Source of the DNA: Corynebacterium simulans
GTDB lineage: Bacteria; Actinomycetota; Actinomycetes; Mycobacteriales; Mycobacteriaceae
Reading direction: 5' to 3'
Length of the DNA stretch: 64,000 bases
Assembly: GCF_001586215.1 (NCBI RefSeq)
Contig: NZ_CP014634.1
Location: 1,984,001-2,048,000, forward strand
Within the stretch, counting starts at the first letter, position 1, and each line of letters starts with the position of its first letter. The notes beneath the pieces were generated by a model that worked only from the letters and a program-made list of their open reading frames with translations, was not told the origin of the DNA and searched no databases. Shown here piece after piece: positions 20,162 to 28,625 of the stretch. Position numbers and translations under genes: made by a program.

Positions 20162-20890
20162 ATGACTGATTTTTCTCGTGCTGATGGTCGCGCGCTAGAC
20201 CAAATGCGAAGCGTGCGTATTACCCGTAACTTCACCACCAACCCGGCAGGTTCCGTGCTCGTCGAGTTTGGCAACACCCGCGTGATGTGCACCGCCTCCG
20301 TGGAGTTTGGCGTGCCGCGCTTTAAGAAGGACTCCGGCGAGGGCTGGTTGACCGCTGAGTACTCGATGTTGCCGGCAGCAACGCACGACCGAATGCCTCG
20401 CGAGTCCATGAAGGGCAAAGTCAAGGGCCGTACCCACGAGATTTCCCGCTTGGTCGGGCGCTCTCTGCGTGCTGCCGTGGACCTTTCCGAGCTGGGCGAG
20501 AACACCATCCAGCTCGACTGCGACGTTCTGCAGGCAGACGGCGGTACCCGCACGGCTTCGATTACCGGTGCGTACGTGGCCTTGGCAGATGCTATCGAGT
20601 ACCTGAAGTCCGAGGGCGTCGTGCCGGGCGAGCCGCTGCTGGACCCAATCGCCGCGGTATCCGTGGGCATCATCGATGGCGAGATTTGCCTCGACCTGCC
20701 TTATGAAGAAGATTCCCGCGCGGAGGTCGACCTGAACGTGGTGATGCAGGAAGGCGGCGACTTCGTGGAGATTCAGGGCACCGGCGAACACGGCTTGTTC
20801 GGCCGCGCTGAGCTGAACTCCATGCTGGATGTGGCACAGAAGGGCTGCACCGAGCTGATTGCTGCGCAGAAGGCTGCTTTGGGATGGTAA
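20162..20890 (+). CDS. rph: Ribonuclease PH
   Basis: Phosphate-dependent 3' exoribonuclease that trims tRNA precursors (242 residues). Signatures: [13 protein letters not shown], the VEFGVPRF / [11 protein letters not shown] block, [13 protein letters not shown], and [17 protein letters not shown] 20162 is chosen over the longer frame from 20081, which overlaps the previous gene. TACCCT at 20149-20154 sits 7 bases before it (leaderless candidate). It overlaps rdgB by 7 bases. Confidence 0.96.
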   Translation: MTDFSRADGRALDQMRSVRITRNFTTNPAGSVLVEFGNTRVMCTASVEFGVPRFKKDSGEGWLTAEYSMLPAATHDRMPRESMKGKVKGRTHEISRLVGRSLRAAVDLSELGENTIQLDCDVLQADGGTRTASITGAYVALADAIEYLKSEGVVPGEPLLDPIAAVSVGIIDGEICLDLPYEEDSRAEVDLNVVMQEGGDFVEIQGTGEHGLFGRAELNSMLDVAQKGCTELIAAQKAALGW

Positions 20891-21486
20891 AGCTTCTCGT
20901 CGCATCGAATAATAAGAAGAAACTTGGCGAGCTCGAACGCATCCTCGCAGACGCGGGAATCGAAGGCGTCGAGCTGCTACCACTTTCCGCTGTGCCGGCG
21001 TATGACGAACCGGTGGAGGACGGACGCACGTTTGCCGATAACGCACTGATTAAAGCCCGTGCTGGCGTTGCCAATACTGGTATCGCCACGATTGCGGATG
21101 ACTCGGGTATCGCCGTCGAAGAGCTCAATGGAATGCCGGGCGTGCTCTCCGCGCGCTGGTCTGGCCAGCACGGCGATGACCAAGCCAACAACGAGCTGCT
21201 TCTCGCACAGATGGCTGATGTTCCCGACGAACGCCGCCAAGCCGCCTTTGTCTCCGTGTGCGCATTGGTCACGCCAGACGGCGCGGAACACGTGGCTGAG
21301 GGCCGGTGGCCAGGAATGCTGCTGCGCGCACCAAAGGGCGAGAATGGCTTCGGCTATGACCCGCTTTTCCAGCCGGAGGGCGAGCAGCGCTCCTCGGCGC
21401 AAATGAGCCCGGAGGAAAAGAACGCGGTTTCCCACCGCGGGCGTGCGCTGGCGCAGCTTACTAGCGCCATCGCCAAGCTGGCGTAG
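20884..21486 (+). CDS. rdgB: XTP/dITP diphosphatase (RdgB/HAM1)
   Basis: House-cleaning nucleotide pyrophosphatase (200 residues) that removes non-canonical purine triphosphates before they enter DNA. The substrate-binding start [38 protein letters not shown] and SHRGRAL are all present. The ATG overlaps the rph stop (ATGGTAA), so the two are translationally coupled. A terminator at 21506 ends the series. Confidence 0.95.
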   Translation: MVKLLVASNNKKKLGELERILADAGIEGVELLPLSAVPAYDEPVEDGRTFADNALIKARAGVANTGIATIADDSGIAVEELNGMPGVLSARWSGQHGDDQANNELLLAQMADVPDERRQAAFVSVCALVTPDGAEHVAEGRWPGMLLRAPKGENGFGYDPLFQPEGEQRSSAQMSPEEKNAVSHRGRALAQLTSAIAKLA

Positions 21487-21505
21487 CTTTACCCCGGATA
21501 CACTT

Positions 21506-21533
21506 AAGGCCCAGCAGATGCTGGGCCTTTTCT
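21506..21533 (+). terminator. Rho-independent terminator after rdgB
   Basis: AAGGCCCAGC / GCTGGGCCTT (21506-21515 with 21520-21529), four-base loop, TTTTCT tail. Confidence 0.9.
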
Positions 21534-21536
21534 AGC

Positions 21537-21881
21537 TTAAAGCTGGAATTGCTCGGTGACTTCGCGGCGTCGCTTGTATTCCATCCAGAAGGATAGGAAA
21601 GGCACAACGCCGGCTAGGGCAGTAGTGATGAGCTTGCCTGCCGGCCACAGCGCACGCGGGCCGAGGATGAGAATCGAAAGCAAGTAAATCATGTAAGCCA
21701 CGCCGTGGGCCTGGGCAATGTAGAGGCCCCAGTGCGGAATCTCCACGCCGACGATGTACTCGAGAACCATGCGCGCAACCAAGAGAAGTAGGAAGATACC
21801 GGTCACGGTTGCGGCGATGGAAAAGAACTTGAGTGGGCCGCGGATGCGGGCCTTACGGTCTGGGTGGATTTGGTTAGTCAT
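21537..21881 (-). CDS. DUF3817 membrane protein
   Basis: Small membrane protein (114 residues) with about three helices and a conserved histidine-containing segment YIAQAHGVAYMIYLL, which fits DUF3817. Function unknown. It lies 11 bases after the other small membrane protein gene on the same strand, so both are probably one operon, convergent with rdgB. Confidence 0.85.
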   Translation of the reverse strand: MTNQIHPDRKARIRGPLKFFSIAATVTGIFLLLLVARMVLEYIVGVEIPHWGLYIAQAHGVAYMIYLLSILILGPRALWPAGKLITTALAGVVPFLSFWMEYKRRREVTEQFQL

Positions 21882-21892
21882 GGCCCTACTTT

Positions 21893-22306
21893 CTAATTCT
21901 GGTCGTCGCCACGCCTGCGGCGCTGTTGGTTTAAGGCGTTAAAGGTTTCTACGTCCATCTGTGGGCGCTGCGGCAAGAAGTCCTCATCGATCTTAGTGAC
22001 TTCGCCTTGCTCGGACTTTGCTTGGTGCTGGTAGTCCGTGACACCCATTTCGGCGGCTTCGTTCTCTGCCTCGATGCGCTCATTTTCATAACCTAGGGCG
22101 GTCTTATACGCATAAACCACAAAGACAGCGAAGAGTGGCCATTGGAAGGCATAGCCTAAATTTTGGAAGGTGCCGGAGCCGGAGCGGAAGCGCGTCCACT
22201 GCCAGTAGGCGAGCAATAAAAAGAGCACCACGAAAAACGCGATGAGGACGATATGCCACCATCGCACTTTCAGCTTCTGCCGCTTTGGCGCTTTGTTATT
22301 ACTCAC
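21893..22306 (-). CDS. Small membrane protein with two helices, function unknown
   Basis: Product of 137 residues: short basic N-terminus, helix at about 19-37 (WWHIVLIAFFVVLFLLLAY), second helix at about 50-65, then a charged cytoplasmic tail rich in Glu, Gln and Arg. I recognise no enzyme. In corynebacteria a protein of this type is commonly paired with DUF3817 next to rdgB. GTG 22306 is chosen: TAGGCT stands 7 bases upstream (leaderless). The longer frame to 22501 would run through tRNA-Leu and is not credible. Confidence 0.75.
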   Translation of the reverse strand: MSNNKAPKRQKLKVRWWHIVLIAFFVVLFLLLAYWQWTRFRSGSGTFQNLGYAFQWPLFAVFVVYAYKTALGYENERIEAENEAAEMGVTDYQHQAKSEQGEVTKIDEDFLPQRPQMDVETFNALNQQRRRRGDDQN

Positions 22307-22400
22307 CCGTAACAGCCTACTCAACACAAACAAAAAACTGGATTCGGGTGCGCCAGTTTTAGCGTGGGCGTAGAAAACATGTAAACTACTTTCGTTGCAA

Positions 22401-22482
22401 GCGCCCGTGGCGGAATTGGCAGACGCGCTAGATTTAGGTTCTAGTGTCTTATGACGTGAGAGTTCAAGTCTCTCCGGGCGCA
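22401..22482 (+). tRNA. tRNA-Leu (UAG)
   Basis: Acceptor GCGCCCG pairs with CGGGCGC, discriminator A. Anticodon stem CTAGA/TCTAG encloses loop TTTAGGT with anticodon TAG, reading CUN leucine codons. A long variable arm is present, as expected for class II leucine tRNA. TTCAAGT forms the T loop. The CCA end is not encoded. Confidence 0.95.
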
Positions 22483-22487
22483 CGCTT

Positions 22488-22514
22488 AGCCTCCGTGTCA
22501 CACGGAGGCTTTTT
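22488..22514 (+). terminator. Terminator after tRNA-Leu
   Basis: AGCCTCCGTG / CACGGAGGCT perfect 10-base stem with 3-base loop, followed by TTTTT. Confidence 0.92.
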
Positions 22515-22629
22515 GCCGTTCAGGGCTTATTTCTTGGCGCCATGAACATTTCACGTGAAGGTAATACTTTCGCAACCTAAGTTTCTTAGGCTCTTGAGGT
22601 CCCCTCGGAATCTCATACGGAGAAAATTC

Positions 22630-24780
22630 ATGGTCCTCTCGCATCGTAAAATCGGCATTCTTGTTATCTCTTCGCTGTGCGCAAGCAGCCTCGTTGCCCC
22701 ACATGCGCTGGCGCAGTCTGCTTCGGAAGGCTCACGCTTTACACTCGGCGTGCTTCCCGATACGCAGTTCTACTCTCGCTATTCCACCCCTGAGACTGGC
22801 AACCTCGCGCAGGAGCGCTACGGAAGTGAGCCTTATCGGGCGCAAACCGAATGGCTTGCGGAAAACAAAGACGCCCTAAATATGCAGTTTGCTACTCACT
22901 TGGGCGATGTCGTGGACCAGTCTGATGTGGAAGGGGAGTGGAAGGTCGCCGACGAGGCGATGCGTACGCTCGACCAGTCGGATCTTAACTACTCCATCCT
23001 TCCTGGCAATCACGACCTGACCGGCGATGCTTCCTACCAGCCTTTCAACCAGTGGTTTGGGGCTGACCGCGCCAAGGAGGCCAACTCGACGTTCCAGGAA
23101 CGCTTCACTGGGGTCGATTCTGATTCCGAGTACCACATTTTTGAAGCCGAAGGCCAAGAGTATTTGGTCTTGGCCCTTGCATGGCGCGCCAACAACGAGG
23201 TGCTGGATTGGGCGCAGCAGGCTATCGATGAACACCCTGACCTTCCGGTAATCCTGACTACCCATGAGGTCTTGAACATTGATGGCTCCGGTGAGGTTTT
23301 CTATTCAGACGATTATGGCAAGCACTTGTGGGACGATTTCATCAGTAAAAACGACCAGATTTTCCTCACCATGGGTGGTCATCACCATGGCGCAGGCTAC
23401 CGAGTGGACAAGAACGACTACGGACACGATGTTGTAGCTATCTTGCAGGATTATCAGATGGCCTATCAGGGCGGAAACGGCCTTTTGGGCGTCCTTGAGT
23501 TTGATCTCACCGGCAACGAACTCGAGATGGCAGCGCTTTCGCCATGGGTCGCGCAGAAGCCCCAGGAAGAACTCACGCAATTCGATGAGCTGATTTTGGA
23601 GGGCAAGGGCGATAGTTACAAGATTCCGTTCAATTTCGCGGAACGCTTCGCTGATTTTGACCCGCAGTTCCAGGTCGGTGATGAAAACAATGGCGATTTG
23701 GCGCAGGAGGCGCGCGATATCGTGTCTGCCGGTTATCGGCCATACGAAATTAAGGCCGATGAGCTTCCGCAGGGTCCGGATGACTTTGTGAAAAATGACA
23801 ACACTGTCTTCCATTGGCGTCCAGGTGAGGCAAAGGACAAGGAAGGTGCAGCGCTTAACGACGGCGCACCTGCCGGCGCTGGCACCATCATTCCGGATAT
23901 TGCGGGTGAGGGTGACTTGCATCGTGAAGGCGGCGTCGTTGGCGCAGACCGGGTGACGTATAGCTCGGACCATCACCCATTGTCGTCGGATAGCGGCTCG
24001 CTTTATTGGGCTGACCCGGCCGGCAAACCTACGACTGCGGAGTTTAAGTCGGCCAAGGATGCAGCTATTAATCGCTTTGATTCCGATTCGGGCTATACCT
24101 TTGAGTCTTTTGTGAAGCTGCCGGAGGACTTTGATGGCGAAAAGCATGGCTGGGGCAGTGCGATTTCGCGGGATTCGCAGATTTCCAAGTTAGTACCGGG
24201 CTCGACGGATACTGATCCCACCGTGATGTTCGGTGTGTCGAACTTGCGGGAGTTGCGCTGGTGGGCAGAGCCGGAAGAAGGAAGCGGCTCGACTGTGTGG
24301 TCGCACGAGGTGCCGAAGGACGAGTGGATGCACATTGCTGTGGTCAACGACCCAGAAAAGGACACCGTGGAGATGTTCATCAACGGTGCGCCGATTTTGC
24401 GTAATGCCAAGGGAGCGGAGGGGCTGTTGCCGCGTGACCTGCAGTGGGTAATGGGCGCAGGCCGCGGAGAAGGCCACCCACAAGACCCGTGGTACGGCTG
24501 GATCGGCGAGACCCGTCTGAGCAGCGGCGTGCTGGATAAGGAACAGTGGCTAACTGCTCGGGATCATGATGCTGATGCATCTGCCAACGGATCGGCTTCG
24601 GGATCGGCATCTGGGTCTTCCACTGGCTCTGCGGCGGGCCTGTCGAGCGGGGCGTCGAGTAGCGGCGGCGTCCTAGCCGCGGTGGTGGTGGGCCTTTTGG
24701 CGGTAGTCGGTGGAGGCTTTGCGCTGGCGAATTTCTTGAGCCGAACATTGGGAATTCCGCTGCCACGGTTGCCTTTCTAA
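22630..24780 (+). CDS. Secreted, membrane-anchored metallophosphoesterase with LamG-like domain
   Basis: Surface protein of 716 residues. Residues 1-28 are a signal peptide ending in ALA. A calcineurin-type phosphoesterase domain follows: LPDTQFY (Asp44), HLGDVVDQ, LPGNHD (about 125), and GGHHHG (about 248). Residues about 470-640 resemble a concanavalin-like LamG module. A Ser/Gly-rich spacer then leads to a C-terminal membrane helix (GGVLAAVVVGLLAVVGGGFA) with a short tail. ATG 22630 is chosen over earlier in-frame codons because the signal peptide starts there. The substrate is unknown; the layout suggests an envelope-attached enzyme acting on extracellular phosphoesters or polymers. It stands alone, about 500 bases from pflB. 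Confidence 0.85.
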   Translation: MVLSHRKIGILVISSLCASSLVAPHALAQSASEGSRFTLGVLPDTQFYSRYSTPETGNLAQERYGSEPYRAQTEWLAENKDALNMQFATHLGDVVDQSDVEGEWKVADEAMRTLDQSDLNYSILPGNHDLTGDASYQPFNQWFGADRAKEANSTFQERFTGVDSDSEYHIFEAEGQEYLVLALAWRANNEVLDWAQQAIDEHPDLPVILTTHEVLNIDGSGEVFYSDDYGKHLWDDFISKNDQIFLTMGGHHHGAGYRVDKNDYGHDVVAILQDYQMAYQGGNGLLGVLEFDLTGNELEMAALSPWVAQKPQEELTQFDELILEGKGDSYKIPFNFAERFADFDPQFQVGDENNGDLAQEARDIVSAGYRPYEIKADELPQGPDDFVKNDNTVFHWRPGEAKDKEGAALNDGAPAGAGTIIPDIAGEGDLHREGGVVGADRVTYSSDHHPLSSDSGSLYWADPAGKPTTAEFKSAKDAAINRFDSDSGYTFESFVKLPEDFDGEKHGWGSAISRDSQISKLVPGSTDTDPTVMFGVSNLRELRWWAEPEEGSGSTVWSHEVPKDEWMHIAVVNDPEKDTVEMFINGAPILRNAKGAEGLLPRDLQWVMGAGRGEGHPQDPWYGWIGETRLSSGVLDKEQWLTARDHDADASANGSASGSASGSSTGSAAGLSSGASSSGGVLAAVVVGLLAVVGGGFALANFLSRTLGIPLPRLPF

Positions 24781-25281
24781 AGCTTGCGAAAATCGCGATC
24801 GGAAGTGGAAACAATCGGGCGCAGAATGTGATTTTGTGCCCGATTTATCCTGTTGCTGAAGTAAATAAACACAATGTGCATTAAGAATCTGAGCTGGTGT
24901 TTAGCTATAGAAATTCGCAACAATGGTTTTCTTCCGATCGGCAGGTAATTCGGAAATCGCTGATAAAAAAGCTATCAATGCGATGTGGGGAAGCTTACGA
25001 TCGGGGGCAATTTACCCCCGATCTAAACGGTATGTCCGTCTTTTATGAAATTGATGACCTGCGCGGGCATCGAATAAACACGGATGTGCTCTGTTACACA
25101 ATTGCTCAAGTAGGAGGGTGTAGTCACGGCTCCTAAAATTGGAGACAAGAGGCGCTCGTCGCTTAGAAGGTGAGACCAAAGTTTCCGGCAGGAAACGCGT
25201 GGAACACAGTGACAGGAAACAGCGGCAAGGCGCCCCGAATCACTTGAATGAAATGTGTCAAACAAGAAGGGAGTCACAATC
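24781..25281 (+). promoter_or_regulatory. Long leader/promoter region of the pfl operon
   Basis: About 500 bases, AT-richer than its surroundings. An open frame at 24897-25136 has no ribosome-binding site or known product. It contains two perfect inverted repeats: GATCGGGGG / CCCCCGATC (24999-25007, 25015-25023, 7-base loop, no T tail) and GTTTCC-GGCA-GGAAAC (25191-25206). They may be operators or mRNA structures; anaerobic control of pfl would be expected but no known binding motif is certain. Confidence 0.45.
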
Positions 25282-27372
25282 GTGACCACCGCAACGCAAC
25301 CGCTGCAGTTTGAAGCCTGGAAAGGATTCGAGCCTGGTCCATGGACTGAAGGCATCAACGTCCGGGACTTCATCCAGCGCAACTACACTCCGTACGATGG
25401 AGACGCTTCCTTCCTCGCGGGCCCAACCGAAAAGACCCAGCGCACGTGGGACACCCTCGAAAAGGACTACCTGTCAGTAGAGCGCCAAAAGCGCATTTTC
25501 GATGTGGATACCCACACCCCAACTGACATCGATGCTTTCCCGGCCGGCTACATCTCTGAGGATGACGACGTCATCGTCGGCCTGCAGACCGACACTCCGC
25601 TCAAGCGTGCCATGATGCCAAACGGCGGCTGGCGCATGGTTGAGCAGGCCATCCGTGAGGCAGGCAAGGAGCCGGAGGAAGACATCAAGAAGATCTTCAC
25701 CCGCTACCGCAAGACCCACAACGACGCTGTCTTCGATATCTACACCCCACGTATTCGTGCGGCTCGATCATCACACATCATCACCGGTCTGCCTGACGCA
25801 TACGGTCGCGGCCGCATCATCGGTGACTACCGCCGCGTGGCTCTCTACGGTGTCGACTACCTGATTGCCGAGAAGGACGCCAAGAAGCACGAGGTCGGCG
25901 AGCTCGGTTTCAGCGAGCACTGGGCACGCTACCGCGAGGAGCACGCAGAGCAGATCAAGGCTCTGAAGAAGCTCAAGGTCATGGCACAGTCCTACGGCTT
26001 CGACATCTCCGGTCCTGCAAAGACTGCTCACGAAGCTGTTCAGTGGACCTACTTCGGCTACTTGGCTTCCATCAAGTCCCAGGACGGCGCCGCAATGTCC
26101 ATCGGCCGCCTGTCTGCATTCTTCGACTGCTACTTCGAGCGCGACCTCGCAGCCGGCATCATCACCGAAGAGGACGCACAGGAAATCATCGACCAGCTCG
26201 TTCTGAAGCTGCGCATCGTTCGCTTCCTGCGCACCGAGGACTACGACCAGATCTTCTCCGGCGACCCATACTGGGCAACTTGGTCTGACGCTGGTTTCGG
26301 CAATGACGGCCGCCACATGGTTACCAAGACCTCCTTCCGTCTGCTGCAGACCCTGGTCAACCTTGGCCCGTCACCAGAGCCAAACATCACCATTTTCTGG
26401 GACCCAGCACTGCCAGAGGGCTACAAGAAGTTCTGTGCTCACATCTCGATCACCACTTCTTCCATCCAGTACGAGTCTGACAAGCAGATTCGTGAGCAGT
26501 GGGGCGACGACGCAGCGATTGCTTGCTGTGTTTCCCCGATGGAAGTTGGCAAGCAGATGCAGTTCTTCGGCGCTCGCGTTAACGCTGCAAAGGCCCTGCT
26601 CTACGCCATCAACGGCGGCCGCGACGAGGTCACCGGCAAGCAGGTTGTCGAGGGCTACGACGCTATCCAGGGCGACGGCCCGCTCGACTTCGACGAGGTT
26701 TGGAAGAAGTACGAGGAGATGCTCGACTGGGTAGTCGGCACCTACGTCGAGGCTCTGAACATCATCCACTTCTGCCACGATAAGTACGCTTACGAGGCAA
26801 TCGAGATGGCGCTGCACGATTCCAACATCGTCCGCTCCATGGGCTGCGGCATCGCTGGTCTGTCCATCGTGGCTGACTCGCTGTCCGCCATCAAGTACGC
26901 TAAGGTTTACCCGGTCCGTGACGAGTCCGGCCTCATCGTTGACTACAAGACCGAGGGCGACTTCCCGTTCTACGGCAACGATGATGACCGCGCCGACGAC
27001 ATCGCTGCAACCATCGTCCACACCGTGATGGATAAGATTAAGGCCATCCCGATGTACCGCAACGCAATTCCAACCCAGTCCGTTCTGACCATTACCTCCA
27101 ACGTGGTCTACGGCAAGGCAACCGGTGCTTTCCCATCCGGCCACAAGGCAGGTACCCCGTTCGCACCGGGCGCAAACCCAGAGAACGGCGCCGACAGCCA
27201 CGGCATGGTCGCTTCCATGCTGTCGGTGGGCAAGCTGGACTACAAGGATGCGTTGGATGGCATCTCGCTGACCAACACCATTACCCCGTCTGGTCTCGGC
27301 CGCACTCCGGAGGAGCGCATCGACAACCTGGTGGGCGTGCTGGACGCAGGCTTCATCATGGAGTCCGAGTAA
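25282..27372 (+). CDS. pflB: Pyruvate formate-lyase catalytic part, lacking the glycyl-radical domain
   Basis: Converts pyruvate and CoA to acetyl-CoA and formate during anaerobic growth. The protein has 696 residues instead of about 760. The two active-site cysteines are Cys415-Cys416 ([12 protein letters not shown]). It ends [18 protein letters not shown], just where the glycine-radical domain begins in E. coli PflB. That missing domain is encoded by the next gene (27432). The start is GTG 25282, with GGGAG 8 bases upstream; an upstream in-frame GTG at 25255 lacks a site. There is no sign of sequence damage at the 3' end: a clean stop, a 59-base gap and a good ribosome-binding site follow. 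The operon is pflB, glycyl-radical subunit, pflA. Confidence 0.93.
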   Translation: MTTATQPLQFEAWKGFEPGPWTEGINVRDFIQRNYTPYDGDASFLAGPTEKTQRTWDTLEKDYLSVERQKRIFDVDTHTPTDIDAFPAGYISEDDDVIVGLQTDTPLKRAMMPNGGWRMVEQAIREAGKEPEEDIKKIFTRYRKTHNDAVFDIYTPRIRAARSSHIITGLPDAYGRGRIIGDYRRVALYGVDYLIAEKDAKKHEVGELGFSEHWARYREEHAEQIKALKKLKVMAQSYGFDISGPAKTAHEAVQWTYFGYLASIKSQDGAAMSIGRLSAFFDCYFERDLAAGIITEEDAQEIIDQLVLKLRIVRFLRTEDYDQIFSGDPYWATWSDAGFGNDGRHMVTKTSFRLLQTLVNLGPSPEPNITIFWDPALPEGYKKFCAHISITTSSIQYESDKQIREQWGDDAAIACCVSPMEVGKQMQFFGARVNAAKALLYAINGGRDEVTGKQVVEGYDAIQGDGPLDFDEVWKKYEEMLDWVVGTYVEALNIIHFCHDKYAYEAIEMALHDSNIVRSMGCGIAGLSIVADSLSAIKYAKVYPVRDESGLIVDYKTEGDFPFYGNDDDRADDIAATIVHTVMDKIKAIPMYRNAIPTQSVLTITSNVVYGKATGAFPSGHKAGTPFAPGANPENGADSHGMVASMLSVGKLDYKDALDGISLTNTITPSGLGRTPEERIDNLVGVLDAGFIMESE

Positions 27373-27431
27373 GCCACCCCGGCAATCAAGTTTCCCCCAT
27401 TCAACCTCAACTCACTTCAAGGAGTATCACC

Positions 27432-27683
27432 ATGGCAACCCCAACTTTCGACGAGCGCTTGGCAGACATGAAGGCTAACCGCGACGAGCACCAGATGAAC
27501 GCGGGCCTGTACCACGCAAACATCAACGTTCTGGACAAGGCAACCCTCGAGGACGCTGTCGAGCACCCAGAGAAGTACCCGAACCTGACCGTCCGTGTTT
27601 CTGGCTACGCAGTTAACTTCGTCAAGCTGACCAAGGAGCAGCAGCTCGACGTTATCTCCCGTACCTTCCACCAGGGTTCATAA
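27432..27683 (+). CDS. grcA: Separate glycyl-radical subunit of pyruvate formate-lyase (GrcA/YfiD-like)
   Basis: 83-residue protein carrying the glycyl-radical loop RVSGYAVNF with Gly58 as the radical site, preceded by the HPEKYPNLT strand and followed by [14 protein letters not shown]. From about residue 20 it aligns with the last 60 or so residues of E. coli PflB. The first 19 residues ([19 protein letters not shown]) are extra. In E. coli the similar YfiD replaces an oxygen-damaged domain of an intact PflB. Here PflB has no such domain, so this protein should be essential for activity. AAGGAG precedes the ATG. It sits between pflB and pflA; pflA starts 3 bases after its stop. Confidence 0.92.
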   Translation: MATPTFDERLADMKANRDEHQMNAGLYHANINVLDKATLEDAVEHPEKYPNLTVRVSGYAVNFVKLTKEQQLDVISRTFHQGS

Positions 27684-27686
27684 AAA

Positions 27687-28556
27687 ATGGCTGATGGCAT
27701 TACTGGAGTCGTGCACCTCGACCCCCAAGCGGGCGAGAAGGTGCGCGGTGCGGCCGTCGGCCTAGGTACCGATAACTCCCTCGACGAGATCAAGCGCCCG
27801 GAGCTCATGGAGGCACGCCGTACTGGTGATATCGCCTTAGTGCACTCCTGGGAGCTGGTGACCTCCGTCGATGGTCCCGGTACCCGCATGACGATGTTCA
27901 TGTCCGGTTGTCCACTGCGCTGTCAGTACTGCCACAACCCAGACACCATGGAGATGAAGGTGGGCACCCTCGAGCGCATCGAGGACGTCGTCAAGCGCAT
28001 CAAGCGCTACAAGCCCATCTTCAAGGCTTCCGGTGGCGGTCTGACCATCTCAGGTGGCGAGCCGTTGTTCCAGATTGCGTTCACGCGCCGCGTGCTCAAG
28101 GAAGTCCACGATGCGGGTATCCATACCACCATCGATACCTCGGGCTTTTTGGGTATGCGCCTGCGGGACGAGGACTTGGAAAACATCGATCTTGTGCTTC
28201 TCGACGTCAAGTCTGGCGACGAAGAAACCTACAAAAAGGTCACTCGCCGCGAGCTGCAGCCAACCATCGATTTCGGTGACCGGCTGTCGGCGATGGGTAA
28301 GCCGGTGTGGATCCGCTTCGTAGTGGTTCCAGGCCTGACGGATTCCCCGGAAAATGTGCGAAACGTCGCCGAGATCGTGGGGCGTTGGAGCAACAACGTC
28401 GAGCGTATCGAGGTGCTTCCGTTCCACAACATGGGTGCTGATAAGTGGCATGAACTGGGCTATCCGTACACCCTCGAGGATACGAAGCCGCCAAAGCCGG
28501 AGGATATCGAAGCAATTCGAGACGTCTTCCGTGCAAAGGGATTCACCGTTTACTAA
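27687..28556 (+). CDS. pflA: Pyruvate formate-lyase activating enzyme (radical SAM)
   Basis: Radical SAM enzyme (289 residues) that takes a hydrogen from the glycine of the PFL radical domain. The 4Fe-4S motif is CPLRCQYC (Cys75, Cys79, Cys82), followed by SGGGLTISGGEP for SAM binding. An N-terminal extension of about 50 residues precedes the catalytic domain, which starts near GDIALVHSWELV. Its substrate glycine lies on the adjacent 83-residue protein. It starts 3 bases after that gene, in TAAAAAATG, with translation probably coupled. A terminator follows. Confidence 0.95.
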   Translation: MADGITGVVHLDPQAGEKVRGAAVGLGTDNSLDEIKRPELMEARRTGDIALVHSWELVTSVDGPGTRMTMFMSGCPLRCQYCHNPDTMEMKVGTLERIEDVVKRIKRYKPIFKASGGGLTISGGEPLFQIAFTRRVLKEVHDAGIHTTIDTSGFLGMRLRDEDLENIDLVLLDVKSGDEETYKKVTRRELQPTIDFGDRLSAMGKPVWIRFVVVPGLTDSPENVRNVAEIVGRWSNNVERIEVLPFHNMGADKWHELGYPYTLEDTKPPKPEDIEAIRDVFRAKGFTVY

Positions 28557-28583
28557 ACGAGTGTTCCCTGAATAAGAAAAGTT

Positions 28584-28621
28584 TTTAGCGCTGCGCCACT
28601 ATGGTGCGGCGCTAAACTTTT
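28584..28621 (+). terminator. Terminator after pflA
   Basis: TTTAGCGCTGCGCCA (28584-28598) pairs with TGGTGCGGCGCTAAA (28602-28616) with one mismatch, then CTTTT. The right arm contains TAAACT, a possible -10 box of the next gene. Confidence 0.85.
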
Positions 28622-28625
28622 ATCT

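Noticed and set aside
22307..22501. N-terminal extension of the 137-residue membrane protein
   Set aside because: It would read through tRNA-Leu; the leaderless GTG at 22306 explains the start.
24897..25136. 79-codon open frame in the pfl leader
   Set aside because: No start signal, no recognisable protein, and it runs through the 24999-25023 inverted repeat; more likely regulatory DNA.
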